Assembly: GCF_030316845.1 (NCBI RefSeq)
Contig: NZ_JASZYS010000008.1
Location: 62,001-126,000, forward strand
DNA length: 64,000 bases
Source: Variovorax davisae
Lineage (GTDB): Bacteria > Pseudomonadota > Gammaproteobacteria > Burkholderiales > Burkholderiaceae_C
Reading direction: 5' to 3'
The translations under genes and the position numbers were made by a program. The notes beneath the pieces are model-generated. The model was not told the DNA's origin. It was given only the letters and a program-made list of their open reading frames with translations, and made no database searches. Of the stretch, positions 33,465-42,540 are shown in pieces. The stretch's first letter is position 1, and every line of letters starts with the position of its first letter.

Positions 33465-34667
33465 CTACAGGATCACCTCGCGCTCCACCAGGTCGGCGCG
33501 CCGGGCCGCGTCGATGCCCAGCAGTTCGCCGAAGACATAGTCCTCGTCCTGCCCCAGCGTCGGCGTCAGGCGCCGGATGCCGACGCCGTCCGAGGCCGAG
33601 AAGCGCCCGGGCGCACCCACGGCCAGCCGCGGCTCGATGCCCGGCGCACTGACCTCGACCAGCGCGCCGCGCTCGCGCAGGTGCGGGTCGTCCGCCACGT
33701 CCTGCATGGTCCAAGACACATGGGCGCAGACGCCGGCCTGCTGCAGCTGCGCCGCGGTCCGGTCGGCGTCGCGCCCGGCCAGCCAGCGGGTGAGCAGGGC
33801 GTCGATCTCGGCGTGCCGGCTGCGGCGTGCCGGCGCGGTGGCGAAGCGCGGGTCCTGCGGCATCTCCGGGGCGAGCACCTCCAGCAGCGCGACCCATTCG
33901 GGGTCGCTGCGCACCGCCAGGGTCAGCCAGCGATCGGGCTGGCCGGTGGCGTACACGCCGTGCGGCGCCATCGCCGCGTCGCCGTTGCCGGGCCGCAGCG
34001 GCGTGCTGCCGCGGCTGGCCAGCACCAGCGCGTCGCCGATCATGGCCGAGGCCACCTCGCGCGCGGCCAGGTCCACATGCTGCGCGCGGCCGGTGCGGCG
34101 GCGCTGGTGCAGCGCGGCCAGCGTGGCCGCCGCCGCATGGACGCCGGCCGAGTGGTCCATCACGTGGCGCATCTCCACCGGCGGCCCGTCGCTGTAGCCG
34201 CTCATCCAGCCCAGCCCGCCCCAGGCGCCGAACAGCGGCGCGTAGCCGGCGAAGTGCGAATCCGGGCCGCTCTGGCCGCAGGAGGACAGCGACAGCAGGA
34301 CGATGTCCGGCCTGGCTTCGCGCAGGGCCTCGAAGTCGAGGCCCAGGCGCTTCATCACGCCGGGCCGGAAGCTCTCGGCGGCGATGTCGGAGAGGGCGAC
34401 GATCCGCTTGGCGATCGCCACCGCCTCGGGGTGCTTGAGGTTGAGCCGCACCGACAGCTTGTTGGCCGACACCTGGTCGAAGGTCGCCGCCTGCATGCGG
34501 CCGTAGACCGCATGCGGCTTGCGAAAGGCGTCGGGCCGCGTGCGGCTCTCGATCTTGATGCACTCGGCACCGAGCTGGGACAGCAGGTGGGTGCAGAAGG
34601 GGCCGGCCGCGTGGATCGTGAAGTCCGCGATCCGCACGCCGGCCAGCGGGGCCTGCGGGCGCGTCAT
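33465..34667 (-). CDS. CaiB/BaiF family CoA transferase (catalytic Asp present)
   Basis: A 400-residue family III CoA transferase with GVRIADFTIHAAGPFCTHLLSQLGAECIKIES at the N-terminus, NLKHPEAVAIAKRIV, and MRHVMDHSAGVHAAAATLAAL, where the Asp is the expected acyl-carboxylate nucleophile. It moves CoA from an acyl-CoA donor to a carboxylic acid. It overlaps the upstream CoA transferase gene by 4 bases. That neighbour lacks the Asp, so the two may form a heteromeric enzyme with this protein as the catalytic subunit. Confidence 0.88.
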   Translation of the reverse strand: MTRPQAPLAGVRIADFTIHAAGPFCTHLLSQLGAECIKIESRTRPDAFRKPHAVYGRMQAATFDQVSANKLSVRLNLKHPEAVAIAKRIVALSDIAAESFRPGVMKRLGLDFEALREARPDIVLLSLSSCGQSGPDSHFAGYAPLFGAWGGLGWMSGYSDGPPVEMRHVMDHSAGVHAAAATLAALHQRRRTGRAQHVDLAAREVASAMIGDALVLASRGSTPLRPGNGDAAMAPHGVYATGQPDRWLTLAVRSDPEWVALLEVLAPEMPQDPRFATAPARRSRHAEIDALLTRWLAGRDADRTAAQLQQAGVCAHVSWTMQDVADDPHLRERGALVEVSAPGIEPRLAVGAPGRFSASDGVGIRRLTPTLGQDEDYVFGELLGIDAARRADLVEREVIL

Positions 34668-35830
34668 GCGGTCGCCTCCGCCGCCATCTCGCCCAGCGCC
34701 GGCACCCGGCCGCCGCGCTGCAGGGGCGTGCATCGGAACTGGAACGGCGCCATCAGCACGTCGACCGGCTCGCCGCTTTCGAGCAGCGCCGGCGCGAACA
34801 GGCCGCGCGCGCGCTCGTGCTCGCCTTCGCTCACCTCCACCGGCGTGCGGTACTTGGCGGCCGGCACGCCGAGTTCCTGGGCCCGCCGGACGATGTCCTC
34901 GACCCGGTGGGCGGCCATCCATTCGCGGATGTGGCCGTTGATCTCGGCGCCGCGCCGGCTGCGTTCGAGCGGGTCGCGCAGGGCTTCTTCGCCGGCCCAG
35001 GCGGGGCGGCCGAGCAGCTCGACCAGCGCACCCCACTGCCGGTCCTCGAGCGTGAGCAGCTCCAGGTAGCCGTCGAGCGTCTCGAACACGCCGCCGTAAC
35101 GGAAGCTGCGGGTGGTCCGGTGTTCGAGCGAACCGTCGCCCAGGCGCTGCAGGGCGAAGGCGCCCACCGAGAGCACCGCGTCCTGCACCGACACGTCGAC
35201 ATACTGGCCGCCGGCCGCGGGCACCGCCCACCAGGCGGCGAGCGCGCAGGTCACCGCGGTGCTGCCCCCCTGGTAGCCGGCGAAGTGGCCGTAGATCTTG
35301 AGCGGCGGCCGGTCCGGGAACAGCTCGTGCGACAGGCCGTTGGGCAGCAGGAAGCCCTCGCCCCCGGCATGCAGCAGGTTCACCTCCTCGCCGTCCCAGT
35401 GCGCCTTCGGGCCGCTGGCGCCGAAGGGCAGCACGCTGACGTGGACCAGGCTGGCGAAGCGCCGGTGGATCGACTCCGGGTCGAGGCCCGCGGCGGCCCG
35501 CGAACGCACCGGCGTGTCGTCGATCAGGATGTCGGCCCCGTCCAGCTCGCGCGCCAGCACCGCCTGCCCCTCGGGCGTGAGCGGGTCGCAGACCAGGCTG
35601 CGCTTGCCGACGCAGAGGTAGGCGAACAGCGCGCTCTCGCCCGTGTCTTCCAGCAGCGGGGGCGCCTGCCGCAGCGGCGAACCCGCCTCGGGCTCGAGCA
35701 TGACGACCTGCGCACCCATGGCGGCCAGCAGCCGGCCGGCGTAGGCCGCCGCCACCGTGCGCGACCGTTCCACCACGCGGCAGCCCGCCAGGGGCAGCCC
35801 CGCGGATGGCGACGCTTCTTCGAACAGCAT
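34664..35830 (-). CDS. CaiB/BaiF family CoA transferase-like protein (catalytic Asp apparently missing)
   Basis: A 388-residue family III CoA transferase homologue with LAGCRVVERSRTVAAAYAGRLLAAMGAQVVMLEP and a long acidic middle. Where active members have Asp-x3-Gly before the long helix, this sequence reads GHFAGYQGGSTAVTCALAAWW, putting Gly in place of Asp. Heteromeric CoA transferases of this family (for example the benzylsuccinate type) use two related subunits, and the overlap with the Asp-bearing gene at 34667 fits that arrangement. The role is inferred. Confidence 0.82.
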   Translation of the reverse strand: MLFEEASPSAGLPLAGCRVVERSRTVAAAYAGRLLAAMGAQVVMLEPEAGSPLRQAPPLLEDTGESALFAYLCVGKRSLVCDPLTPEGQAVLARELDGADILIDDTPVRSRAAAGLDPESIHRRFASLVHVSVLPFGASGPKAHWDGEEVNLLHAGGEGFLLPNGLSHELFPDRPPLKIYGHFAGYQGGSTAVTCALAAWWAVPAAGGQYVDVSVQDAVLSVGAFALQRLGDGSLEHRTTRSFRYGGVFETLDGYLELLTLEDRQWGALVELLGRPAWAGEEALRDPLERSRRGAEINGHIREWMAAHRVEDIVRRAQELGVPAAKYRTPVEVSEGEHERARGLFAPALLESGEPVDVLMAPFQFRCTPLQRGGRVPALGEMAAEATA

Positions 35831-35865
35831 GTGAGGTCTTTCGCGGAAGTTGCGGGGCCTGGCGC

Positions 35866-37086
35866 TCAGCGGATCACCGGCAGCTCGAGGTCGACGCCGG
35901 AGCCGTCGATGAAGGCCGGCAGCCGGACGTCGCGCGACGGCAGCGCCACGGTGGCGATGCCCGGCGTCGTCACTTCGCCGCGCTGGTTCTCGGCGGCGAT
36001 CTCGATGTCGACCAGCGCCGTCTTGTCCTTCACGTACTTGCGCACGACCTTGGCCTTGCAGAAGGTGGTGTCGCCGACGATGTTGAAGCGCCGCATCTCG
36101 GTGCGCACGCGCTTGATGACGCCGGCGTCGCCCATCCAGTTGGTGACCAGCGTGCACATCCACGACGAGCGCTGCGGCCCGTAGTCGTAGGTGCCCGGCA
36201 CGCCGACCTCCTTGGCCACCGATTCGCGGTGGTGGCCGATGCCGGTGTACTCGACGCCGCCGCCGGCCTCGGGATTGCGGAAGAAATGGCCCGGGTGCTT
36301 GACCGCCGCCTGCAGCACCACGCCGTGCGTGTGGCCGCGGCCGCAGCCGACCAGGAAGCCCATGGTGTCCATCAGCGACAGCGGGCCGCGCGCGATGGTC
36401 GGCAGCTCCTCGCCTTCCTGCACCTCTTCCCAGTAGCGCACGTTGGCGCCGCGGATGTTCCTGGGCTCGTCCAGCACCATCTGGTCGATGCGGTCGTGCA
36501 TCTCGTTCGTGTATTCGTGCTGGACGATCTCCTTGTACTTGCCGGCGTCGCGCGCCGCCTTGCGCTCATGGCGGGTGCAGGTGCCGAGCGCCCGCGCCAC
36601 CAGCTCGCCGCGCTGGTTGAAGTAGCAGGCCTCGACGTACTGCAGCACCAGCCGGCCGGAGAACTTGCTTTCCTTGACCTCGACCCCGACCACCCGCTCG
36701 ATCGGCGTGATGCGGTCGCCCGGGCGCACGTGGCGGATCAGCTCCCAGTCGTTGCCGGCATAGAAGCCGTGCACGCCCGGCAGGCCCCAGCGGGTGCGGC
36801 CGAGCCAGCCGAAGGCCATCGGGAACATTGGATGCGCGAGCATCGTGCCGTAGCGGCTGGCAGCGCCGTAGCCGATGTCGCGGTAGAGCGGATTCAGGTC
36901 GCCGATGCCGTTGCACCAGTTGCGCAGGGTGTCGGCCGTGGCGTCCTGCAGGTACGGGCCTTCGGGCCGCAGGTGCAGGCCGATCATGGCGCGGGCGTCG
37001 GCGATCGCCTGGTCGGTGATCAGGCCTTCCGCGGGCGCGGTGCCGACATCGGAAGGGGCGGTGAGGGTGGCGGTGGCAGTGGTCAA
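35866..37086 (-). CDS. Double-hotdog FAS1/MaoC-like dehydratase
   Basis: A 406-residue protein of two hotdog halves. The N-terminal FAS1-type dehydratase segment shows LRNWCNGIGDLNPLYRD; the second half has RYWEEVQEGEELPTIARGPLSLMDTMGF and a His-rich GCGRGHTHG. Such proteins hydrate or dehydrate enoyl-CoA thioesters. It starts at TTG: an AGGAGA ribosome binding site (complement of 37093-37098) is spaced correctly and no ATG/GTG fits. It heads the operon that continues with two CoA transferases, the isochorismatase-fold protein and the CitE-like lyase. Confidence 0.8.
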   Translation of the reverse strand: MTTATATLTAPSDVGTAPAEGLITDQAIADARAMIGLHLRPEGPYLQDATADTLRNWCNGIGDLNPLYRDIGYGAASRYGTMLAHPMFPMAFGWLGRTRWGLPGVHGFYAGNDWELIRHVRPGDRITPIERVVGVEVKESKFSGRLVLQYVEACYFNQRGELVARALGTCTRHERKAARDAGKYKEIVQHEYTNEMHDRIDQMVLDEPRNIRGANVRYWEEVQEGEELPTIARGPLSLMDTMGFLVGCGRGHTHGVVLQAAVKHPGHFFRNPEAGGGVEYTGIGHHRESVAKEVGVPGTYDYGPQRSSWMCTLVTNWMGDAGVIKRVRTEMRRFNIVGDTTFCKAKVVRKYVKDKTALVDIEIAAENQRGEVTTPGIATVALPSRDVRLPAFIDGSGVDLELPVIR

Positions 37087-37117
37087 GTGAAATCTCCTGT
37101 GGACTGGGAATCAATGA

Positions 37118-37135
37118 AATGCAGGATGCATTCTT
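37118..37135. promoter_or_regulatory. Candidate operator AATGCA-GGA-TGCATT(CTT)
   Basis: A perfect 6-bp inverted repeat with a 3-base centre (37118-37132) that continues into CTT. Read on the - strand it contains AAGAATGCAT, the same 10-base core found in both arms of the inverted repeat at 46386-46497. It lies 32-49 bases upstream of the TTG start of the hydratase gene, where a promoter-proximal operator would be expected. The shared core suggests one regulator controls both operons. Confidence 0.5.
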
Positions 37136-37185
37136 TAGGGGAAAAAAGTTCTACCTTGGGTGACGTGACATGGCCTCCGGGTGCT

Positions 37186-38208
37186 TCAGTCGACGCGGAT
37201 GTCCGCGGCCTTGATGACTTCGCCCCACTTGGGGCGCTCTGCTTTCACGAAGGCGTCGAGCTGGGCCGGGCCCAAGAACAGGGGCTCGACGCCGATCTCC
37301 AGCAGCCGGCGCCGGGTCTCGGCGGCCTGCAGCGCTCGCTGGACATGCTCGGCGACCTTCTCGACGATCTCGGCCGGCGTGCCGCGCGGCGCGAACAATG
37401 CATCCCAGGCCACGACCTCGAAGCCCGGCACGCCCTGCTCCGACACCGGCTTCACGCCGGGCAGCATCTCGGTGGCCTTGAGCGAGGTGACGCCCAGCGC
37501 GCGCAGCTTGCCGGAAGCGATCAGCGGCCGGGCCGCGGTCACGGTGTCGATGGCCAGCGGGATCTGGCCGCCGAGCACATCGGTCATGGCCTGGCCGGAG
37601 GACTTGTACTTGACGCCGAACAGCGGTGCCTGCGCCGCCTTCACGAACTGCGCGAACACGACGTTGGCCGTGGTGCTGGGCAGCCCGACGTTCAGCGTGC
37701 CGGGCTTGGCGCGGGCCCGCGCCACCAGCTCGGCGATGCCGTTGGTGGGGAGTTCGGGCGCCGAGGTGCAGATCACCATCGGCAGCAGCCCCAGCATCGC
37801 CACGGCCTCGAAGTCGGTGGCCGGATGGAAGCCCAGGGCGGGGAACAGGAACTCGTTGGCCGCATGCGTGGCGTTGGTGCCGAGCACGAAGGTGTAGCCG
37901 TCGGGCGGCGACTTGGCGGCCGCCGCGGCGCCGATGTTGCCGCCCGCGCCGGCCCGGTTGTCGACCACGATGCCCTGGTTGAGGGTCAGCGACAACTCGT
38001 TGCCGATCAGCCGCGCCAGCACGTCCGCGCCCTGGCCGGCCGCGTAGGGCACGATGATGCGGATCGCCCGCGTCGGCCAGGCCGACTGGGCCGACACCGG
38101 CAGCGAGCCGGCGGCGACGGCGGCCACGGCGGCGCCGGCCTGCAGGAAGCGGCGGCGGCCCGGGTTGGCGAGTTGCTTCATGGGAAGGTCTTTCCGGGTT
38201 GCCGTCAT
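37186..38208 (-). CDS. Tripartite tricarboxylate transporter binding protein, Bug/TctC family (1)
   Basis: A 340-residue periplasmic binding protein with a Tat-like leader (GRRRFLQAGAAVAAVAAGSLPVSAQ) and the Bug hallmarks WPTRAIRIIVPYAAGQGADVLAR, VVDNRAGAGGNIGA and KSPPDGYTFVLG. The ATG at 38208 overlaps the stop of the SMP-30 gene (ATGA); a second ATG at 38181 would still keep the signal. No TctA/TctB membrane genes are in the window, so it is an orphan Bug protein, a common situation in Burkholderiales. It would bind a carboxylate, perhaps the operon's substrate. Confidence 0.9.
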   Translation of the reverse strand: MTATRKDLPMKQLANPGRRRFLQAGAAVAAVAAGSLPVSAQSAWPTRAIRIIVPYAAGQGADVLARLIGNELSLTLNQGIVVDNRAGAGGNIGAAAAAKSPPDGYTFVLGTNATHAANEFLFPALGFHPATDFEAVAMLGLLPMVICTSAPELPTNGIAELVARARAKPGTLNVGLPSTTANVVFAQFVKAAQAPLFGVKYKSSGQAMTDVLGGQIPLAIDTVTAARPLIASGKLRALGVTSLKATEMLPGVKPVSEQGVPGFEVVAWDALFAPRGTPAEIVEKVAEHVQRALQAAETRRRLLEIGVEPLFLGPAQLDAFVKAERPKWGEVIKAADIRVD

Positions 38209-39149
38209 GACGAGAGCGCCAGGCCGGCGCGCGGCCAGCGCGCCGCGAACAGTTCGCCATGGCCGGAGAGCGTGATGTAGGCCGTGCGCCGGTCGGCGCC
38301 GCCGAAGCAGATGTTGGTGCAGTAGCCTTCGGGCGCCGCGTGGAACTCCAGCAGCTCCCCGGTGGGCGCGAACACGCTGATGCCGCCGCGCACCAGGGTC
38401 GCGACGCAGATGTTGCCGCCGGCCTCCACGGCCAGCGAATCGAAGCGCTGGAAGCCCGGCAGTCCGTGCACCAGGCGCCCGCCGTTGGGCGACGGCCAGG
38501 CCTCGTGCCCGAGCTGTCCGCGGCCGGTGACGGGGTAGGCCCAGAGCCGGCTGGTCTCGGTCTCGCTCACGTACAGCGTGCGCCCGTCCGGCGACAGGCC
38601 GACGCCGTTGGGCGTGAGCACCGGATGGGCCGCCCGGCGGATGAAGCTGCCGTCGGTGCGGGCGAAGTACACGGCGCCGCGCAGGATCCGGTCGTCGAAG
38701 GTCTTGCCGAAGTCGCTGAACCAGAAGCCGCCGTCGGCGTCGAACACGATGTCGTTGGGCCCGTGCAGCGGCACGCCGTCGCAGTGGGTGTAGAGCATCT
38801 CGACCGCGCCGCTGTCGAGGTCGACGCGCTGGATCGCGCCGCCCTCGTAGTCGGCGGCCGGGCCGGTGGGGCGCGTGAAGCCGTCGTCGGTGCGCCAGCT
38901 GAAGCCGCCGTTGTTGCAGACGTAGCAGCGGCCGTCGGGGCCGATGGCGGCGCCGTTGGGACCGCCGCCCAGCTGCGCCACCGTGCGCAGTTCGCCGCCG
39001 GGCAGCACGCGGGTCAGCCGGCCGGCGGCGATCTCGACCACCAGCACGCTGCCGTCGGGCAGCGCCACCGGTCCTTCCGGGAACTGCAATCCGGTGGCGA
39101 TCACGTCGCCTTGCAACTTCAGGGTCACGGGCTCTCCTTGGGATGTCAT
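38205..39149 (-). CDS. SMP-30/gluconolactonase family protein
   Basis: A 314-residue six-bladed beta-propeller lactonase: LQFPEGPVALPDGSVLVVEIAAGRLTRV (metal-ligand Glu), GPNGAAIGPDGRCYVCNNGGF, HGPNDIVFDADGGFWFSDFGKT and PNGVGLSPDGRTLYVSE. Members hydrolyse sugar or other lactones using a divalent metal. It overlaps the LivF-like gene before it and the Bug gene after it by 4 bases each, so it is co-translated with the transporter genes. The lactone substrate is unknown. Confidence 0.88.
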   Translation of the reverse strand: MTSQGEPVTLKLQGDVIATGLQFPEGPVALPDGSVLVVEIAAGRLTRVLPGGELRTVAQLGGGPNGAAIGPDGRCYVCNNGGFSWRTDDGFTRPTGPAADYEGGAIQRVDLDSGAVEMLYTHCDGVPLHGPNDIVFDADGGFWFSDFGKTFDDRILRGAVYFARTDGSFIRRAAHPVLTPNGVGLSPDGRTLYVSETETSRLWAYPVTGRGQLGHEAWPSPNGGRLVHGLPGFQRFDSLAVEAGGNICVATLVRGGISVFAPTGELLEFHAAPEGYCTNICFGGADRRTAYITLSGHGELFAARWPRAGLALSS

Positions 39150-39901
39150 GCGTGGGCCGCCTCGCCCTGGCGCGCGCCCAGGTAGGCGTCGATCGCCTGC
39201 TGGCGGCCTTCGCGGGTGCGCAGCGCCTGGGCGTCGAGTTCGCCGACGATGTGGCCGTGCCGCATCACCCAGGCGCGCGAAGCCAGCTTGGCGGCCGCGT
39301 GGAAGCTCTGCTCGACCAGCAGCGCGGCGAGCTGCTGCTCCTGCTGGATGCGCGCCAGCCGCTCGTAGACGCGGGCCACCAGCAGCGGCGCCAGGCCGAG
39401 CGAAGGCTCGTCCAGCAGCAGCAGGCGCGGCGCCGACATCAGGCCGCGGCCGATCGCCAGCATCTGTTGCTCGCCCCCGCTCAGCAGGCCGGCCGGCGCC
39501 TTCAGGCGGTTCGCGATCTCGGGGAAGAAATCGAGCACCACCTGGCGCCGCCGTGCCCGGGTGGCGGCATCGACGAAGTAGGCGCCGAGCGTGAGGTTGT
39601 CCGCCACCGAGAGGTCGGTGACGATCGCCCGGCCTTCCGGCACGTAGGCGATGCCGGCCCGAAAGCGCCGCGCAGACGACCAGCCGCTGATGTCCTGGCC
39701 CTCGAACAGCACGCGGCCCTGGGCCGGTTCCAGCCCGGCGATGGCCCGCAGCGTGCTCGACTTGCCGGCGCCGTTGGCGCCCAGCAGCGCCGCCACCGTG
39801 GCGCTGGCCATGGCCAGCCCGATGCCGTGCACCACCGGGCCGGCGCCGTAGCGCACGGTCAGGCCCTCGACCTGGAGCAGGTCCGAAGCGGCTTCACTCA
39901 T
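39146..39901 (-). CDS. Branched-chain-amino-acid-type ABC transporter ATPase, LivF-like
   Basis: A 251-residue ATPase with Walker A GANGAGKS, the LivF-type stretch IAYVPEGRAIVTDLSVADNLTLG, signature LSGGEQQM and Walker B LLLLDEPSLGLAP. It is the second ATPase of a HAAT-type importer. It overlaps the LivG-like gene by 8 bases and the SMP-30 gene by 4. Confidence 0.92.
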   Translation of the reverse strand: MSEAASDLLQVEGLTVRYGAGPVVHGIGLAMASATVAALLGANGAGKSSTLRAIAGLEPAQGRVLFEGQDISGWSSARRFRAGIAYVPEGRAIVTDLSVADNLTLGAYFVDAATRARRRQVVLDFFPEIANRLKAPAGLLSGGEQQMLAIGRGLMSAPRLLLLDEPSLGLAPLLVARVYERLARIQQEQQLAALLVEQSFHAAAKLASRAWVMRHGHIVGELDAQALRTREGRQQAIDAYLGARQGEAAHA

Positions 39902-40676
39902 CGTCGTCTCCGAGATAGACGCGCACCACGTCCGGGTTGGAACGGACCTGCGCCGGGCTGCCCGAGGCCAGCAGCCGGCCCACGTTGAGCACGTGGATGG
40001 TGTCGCACACTTCCATGATCAGGTCCATGTCGTGCTCGACCACCACCATCACCAATTGCGGCGAGCGCAGCCGCATCAGCGCCGTCGAGAGGTCACGCGT
40101 CTCGACCGAGTTCAGGCCGGCCGCCGGCTCGTCGAGCAGCAGCACGCGCGGCTCGCCGGCGATGGCGCGGGCGATCTCGGCCAGCCGCAGCACGCCGGGC
40201 GGCAGGCTGGCGGGCGCCTCGTCGGCCACCTGCGCGATGCCCAGCCGGGCCAGCGCCGACAGCGCGCGTTCGCGGTGCAGGGCGCGCTCGCGCCGGCCGC
40301 GCGGCAGCGGCAGGAAGGCGTCGAGCCAGCCGGTGGTCGACTGGCGGTCGAGGCCGATCATCACGTTCTCGGCGATGCTCAGCTCGGGGCACAGCACCAC
40401 GTGCTGGAAGCTGCGCGAGAAGCCGAGCGCGGCGCGGCCGGTGGGCGCGATGCCGCCGAGGCCGACGTCGCCCAGCCGCATGCTGCCCTGCTGCGGCGCG
40501 TAGAGGCCGGTGAGGCAATTGAAGAAGCTGGTCTTGCCGGCACCGTTGGGGCCGATCAGCCCGGTGATCTCGCCCGCGCGCATCTGCAGCGCGATGCCCT
40601 GCAGCACCTGGATGCCGCCGAAGGACAGGGCCAGGTCCTGCACCACCAGCGAAGGCGCCATGGCGACGGTGCTCAT
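39894..40676 (-). CDS. Branched-chain-amino-acid-type ABC transporter ATPase, LivG-like
   Basis: A 260-residue ATPase with Walker A GPNGAGKTSFFNCLTGLYAP, FSRSFQHVVLCPELSIAENVMIG and the Walker B segment VLLLDEPAAGLNSVET; the helical insert is typical of LivG. The signature motif is degenerate (PPGVLRLAEIARAI in place of LSxGxQRR), which is a mild oddity. It pairs with the LivF-like protein and overlaps the LivM-like gene by 4 bases. Confidence 0.9.
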   Translation of the reverse strand: MSTVAMAPSLVVQDLALSFGGIQVLQGIALQMRAGEITGLIGPNGAGKTSFFNCLTGLYAPQQGSMRLGDVGLGGIAPTGRAALGFSRSFQHVVLCPELSIAENVMIGLDRQSTTGWLDAFLPLPRGRRERALHRERALSALARLGIAQVADEAPASLPPGVLRLAEIARAIAGEPRVLLLDEPAAGLNSVETRDLSTALMRLRSPQLVMVVVEHDMDLIMEVCDTIHVLNVGRLLASGSPAQVRSNPDVVRVYLGDDDE

Positions 40677-41665
40677 GAATGGCCTCCTTCGAGCCGCGCC
40701 CGCAGCGCCGCCGGCAGCGCATTGACGCCGAGCACCACCGCCAGCAGCGCGCCGCCGTAGAGGATCGGCACCCAGTCGCCGGCGCCGGCCAGCAGCAGCG
40801 GCATCAAGGTGAGGAAGACGCCGCCGATCAGGCTGCCGACGACCGACATCGAGTGCAGGCAGACCACCGAGCCGACCAGCAGGAAGATCGAGGTCCAGAG
40901 CGTGAAGCTGTTGGGCGAGACGGTGGAGGAGCTGAACGAGAGCAGGGCGCCGCCGATCGCCGCGATCGCCGCGCTCAGCGCCATGACCGACAGGCGGGCC
41001 CAGCTGCGCCGTACGCCGAAGGACTCGGCGGCATGGGCCGAGGTGCGGATCAAGAGCAGCGCCATCGCCTGGCGCGAACGCCGGAAGTGGCGCAGCAGCA
41101 GGGCCACGGCGACCAGGCCCAGCAGCGGCAAGTAGTAGCGCTGCAGGTTCTTCGGCACGCCCGGCAGCGCATCGAGCTTCACGTACAGGCCTTCGTAGCC
41201 GCCGGACACGGCCGAGAAGTGCAGCAGCAACTCGGGAAGCGCCAGGGCCAGCGCCATCGTGGTGACGGCCAGGTAGATGCCGGACATGTTGCGCGACGGA
41301 AAGGCGAACACCAGCCCGAGCAGCCCGCCGACCACTGCGGCCAGCGGCAGGCTGGCCCAGAGCGAAAGGCCGAGGTATTTCTCGACCAGCGCGACCGTGT
41401 AGGCGCCGGCGGCGACGAACACGCCATGGCCGATCGAGACCTCGCCGCCGTAGCGCACCAGGAAGCTGACCGAGATGATCGCGATCGCATTGGCGAAGCA
41501 GACGCCGAGCGTGAAGGTCCAGTAGCCGCCGGAGACCAGCGGCAGCGCCAGCAGCGCGAGCAGGCCCAGCGCCATGCCGGCCTGGCGCGCCCGGGCCGCG
41601 CCGGTGGTGCGGGCCGCGGACGGCGCGGCGGCGGGCGGCATCGAATCGATCGGCAGGCTAGACAC
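40673..41665 (-). CDS. Branched-chain-amino-acid-type ABC transporter permease, LivM-like
   Basis: A 330-residue inner-membrane protein with about eight to ten hydrophobic segments and the family motifs SFLVRYGGEVSIGHGVFVAAGAYTVALV and RNMSGIYLAVTTMALALALPELL. The start is a GTG. The second of two nearby GTGs (41665) is favoured because the GAGGGG ribosome binding site would abut the first one at 41671. It overlaps the end of the LivH-like gene. Confidence 0.9.
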   Translation of the reverse strand: MSSLPIDSMPPAAAPSAARTTGAARARQAGMALGLLALLALPLVSGGYWTFTLGVCFANAIAIISVSFLVRYGGEVSIGHGVFVAAGAYTVALVEKYLGLSLWASLPLAAVVGGLLGLVFAFPSRNMSGIYLAVTTMALALALPELLLHFSAVSGGYEGLYVKLDALPGVPKNLQRYYLPLLGLVAVALLLRHFRRSRQAMALLLIRTSAHAAESFGVRRSWARLSVMALSAAIAAIGGALLSFSSSTVSPNSFTLWTSIFLLVGSVVCLHSMSVVGSLIGGVFLTLMPLLLAGAGDWVPILYGGALLAVVLGVNALPAALRARLEGGHS

Positions 41666-42536
41666 GGGCACCCCCTCGAATGGCGAGCACGCCCTTGGGA
41701 AACACGTTGAGCACGAGCAGGATCGTGACCAGCAGGTAGCTGTTGTTGAACTCCGCCGACAGGTAGAAGGACAGCAGGTTCATCAGCACGCCGATGAAGA
41801 TGCCGCCCACCACGGCGCCGGCCAGGCTGCTGAAGCCGCCGACCACGGCCGCCGCGAAGGACTGCAGCATGAACGACGCCACGCTGGTCGACGACAGGAA
41901 GGTGGTCGGCACGATCAGCAGCGAGGCGACCAGCCCGAGCAGGCCCGCCACCACCCACGAGAACACATGCACGCCGCGCAGGTTGAGCCCGCAGACGCGG
42001 CTGGCGAAAGGGTTCGCCGACACGGCACGAAAAGCGATGCCGATGCGGGTGCGCTCGATCAGCAGGTAGAGCAGCCCGATCGCCACGGTGGTCACGGCCA
42101 GCACCGCGAGGTCGTAGGAAGACACCTGGAGCGAGCCCAGCTGCATGCGCCAGCGCGGCAGCGGCAGGTCCATCGACACCACGTTGGAGCCGAACACCAG
42201 CTGGGTCAGGCCCTGCATCACCAGCCCGATGCCCAGCGTCGCGATGGTGCTGGTGAGGTCCGACTTGAACACCAGCGGCGCGATCAGCAGGTAGCTGAGC
42301 GCCATCACCGCGACCATGATCGCCAGCGTCAGCAGCACGGCCGGCAGCCACGACATCTCGGCAAAGGTGCCGGCCGTGAAACCGAAGACCAGGAAGGCGG
42401 CGAAGCCCGCGAGGTTGCCGTGCGCGAAGTTCACCACGTTGGAGCTCTTGTAGATCAGCACGATGCCGATCGCGCCCATCGCGTAGAGCGATCCGCTGAC
42501 GATGCCTGCCCAGACCAGGCCGATGAGGTCGGACAT
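41658..42536 (-). CDS. Branched-chain-amino-acid-type ABC transporter permease, LivH-like
   Basis: A 292-residue inner-membrane protein with GIVSGSLYAMGAIGIVLIYKSSNVVNFAHGNLAGFAAF, the signature of LivH permeases, and RTRIGIAFRAVSANPFASRVCGLN in the cytoplasmic coupling loop. It forms the channel with the LivM-like protein. It starts 4 bases after the stop of the dehydrogenase gene. Confidence 0.92.
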   Translation of the reverse strand: MSDLIGLVWAGIVSGSLYAMGAIGIVLIYKSSNVVNFAHGNLAGFAAFLVFGFTAGTFAEMSWLPAVLLTLAIMVAVMALSYLLIAPLVFKSDLTSTIATLGIGLVMQGLTQLVFGSNVVSMDLPLPRWRMQLGSLQVSSYDLAVLAVTTVAIGLLYLLIERTRIGIAFRAVSANPFASRVCGLNLRGVHVFSWVVAGLLGLVASLLIVPTTFLSSTSVASFMLQSFAAAVVGGFSSLAGAVVGGIFIGVLMNLLSFYLSAEFNNSYLLVTILLVLNVFPKGVLAIRGGARV

Positions 42537-42540
42537 GGGG

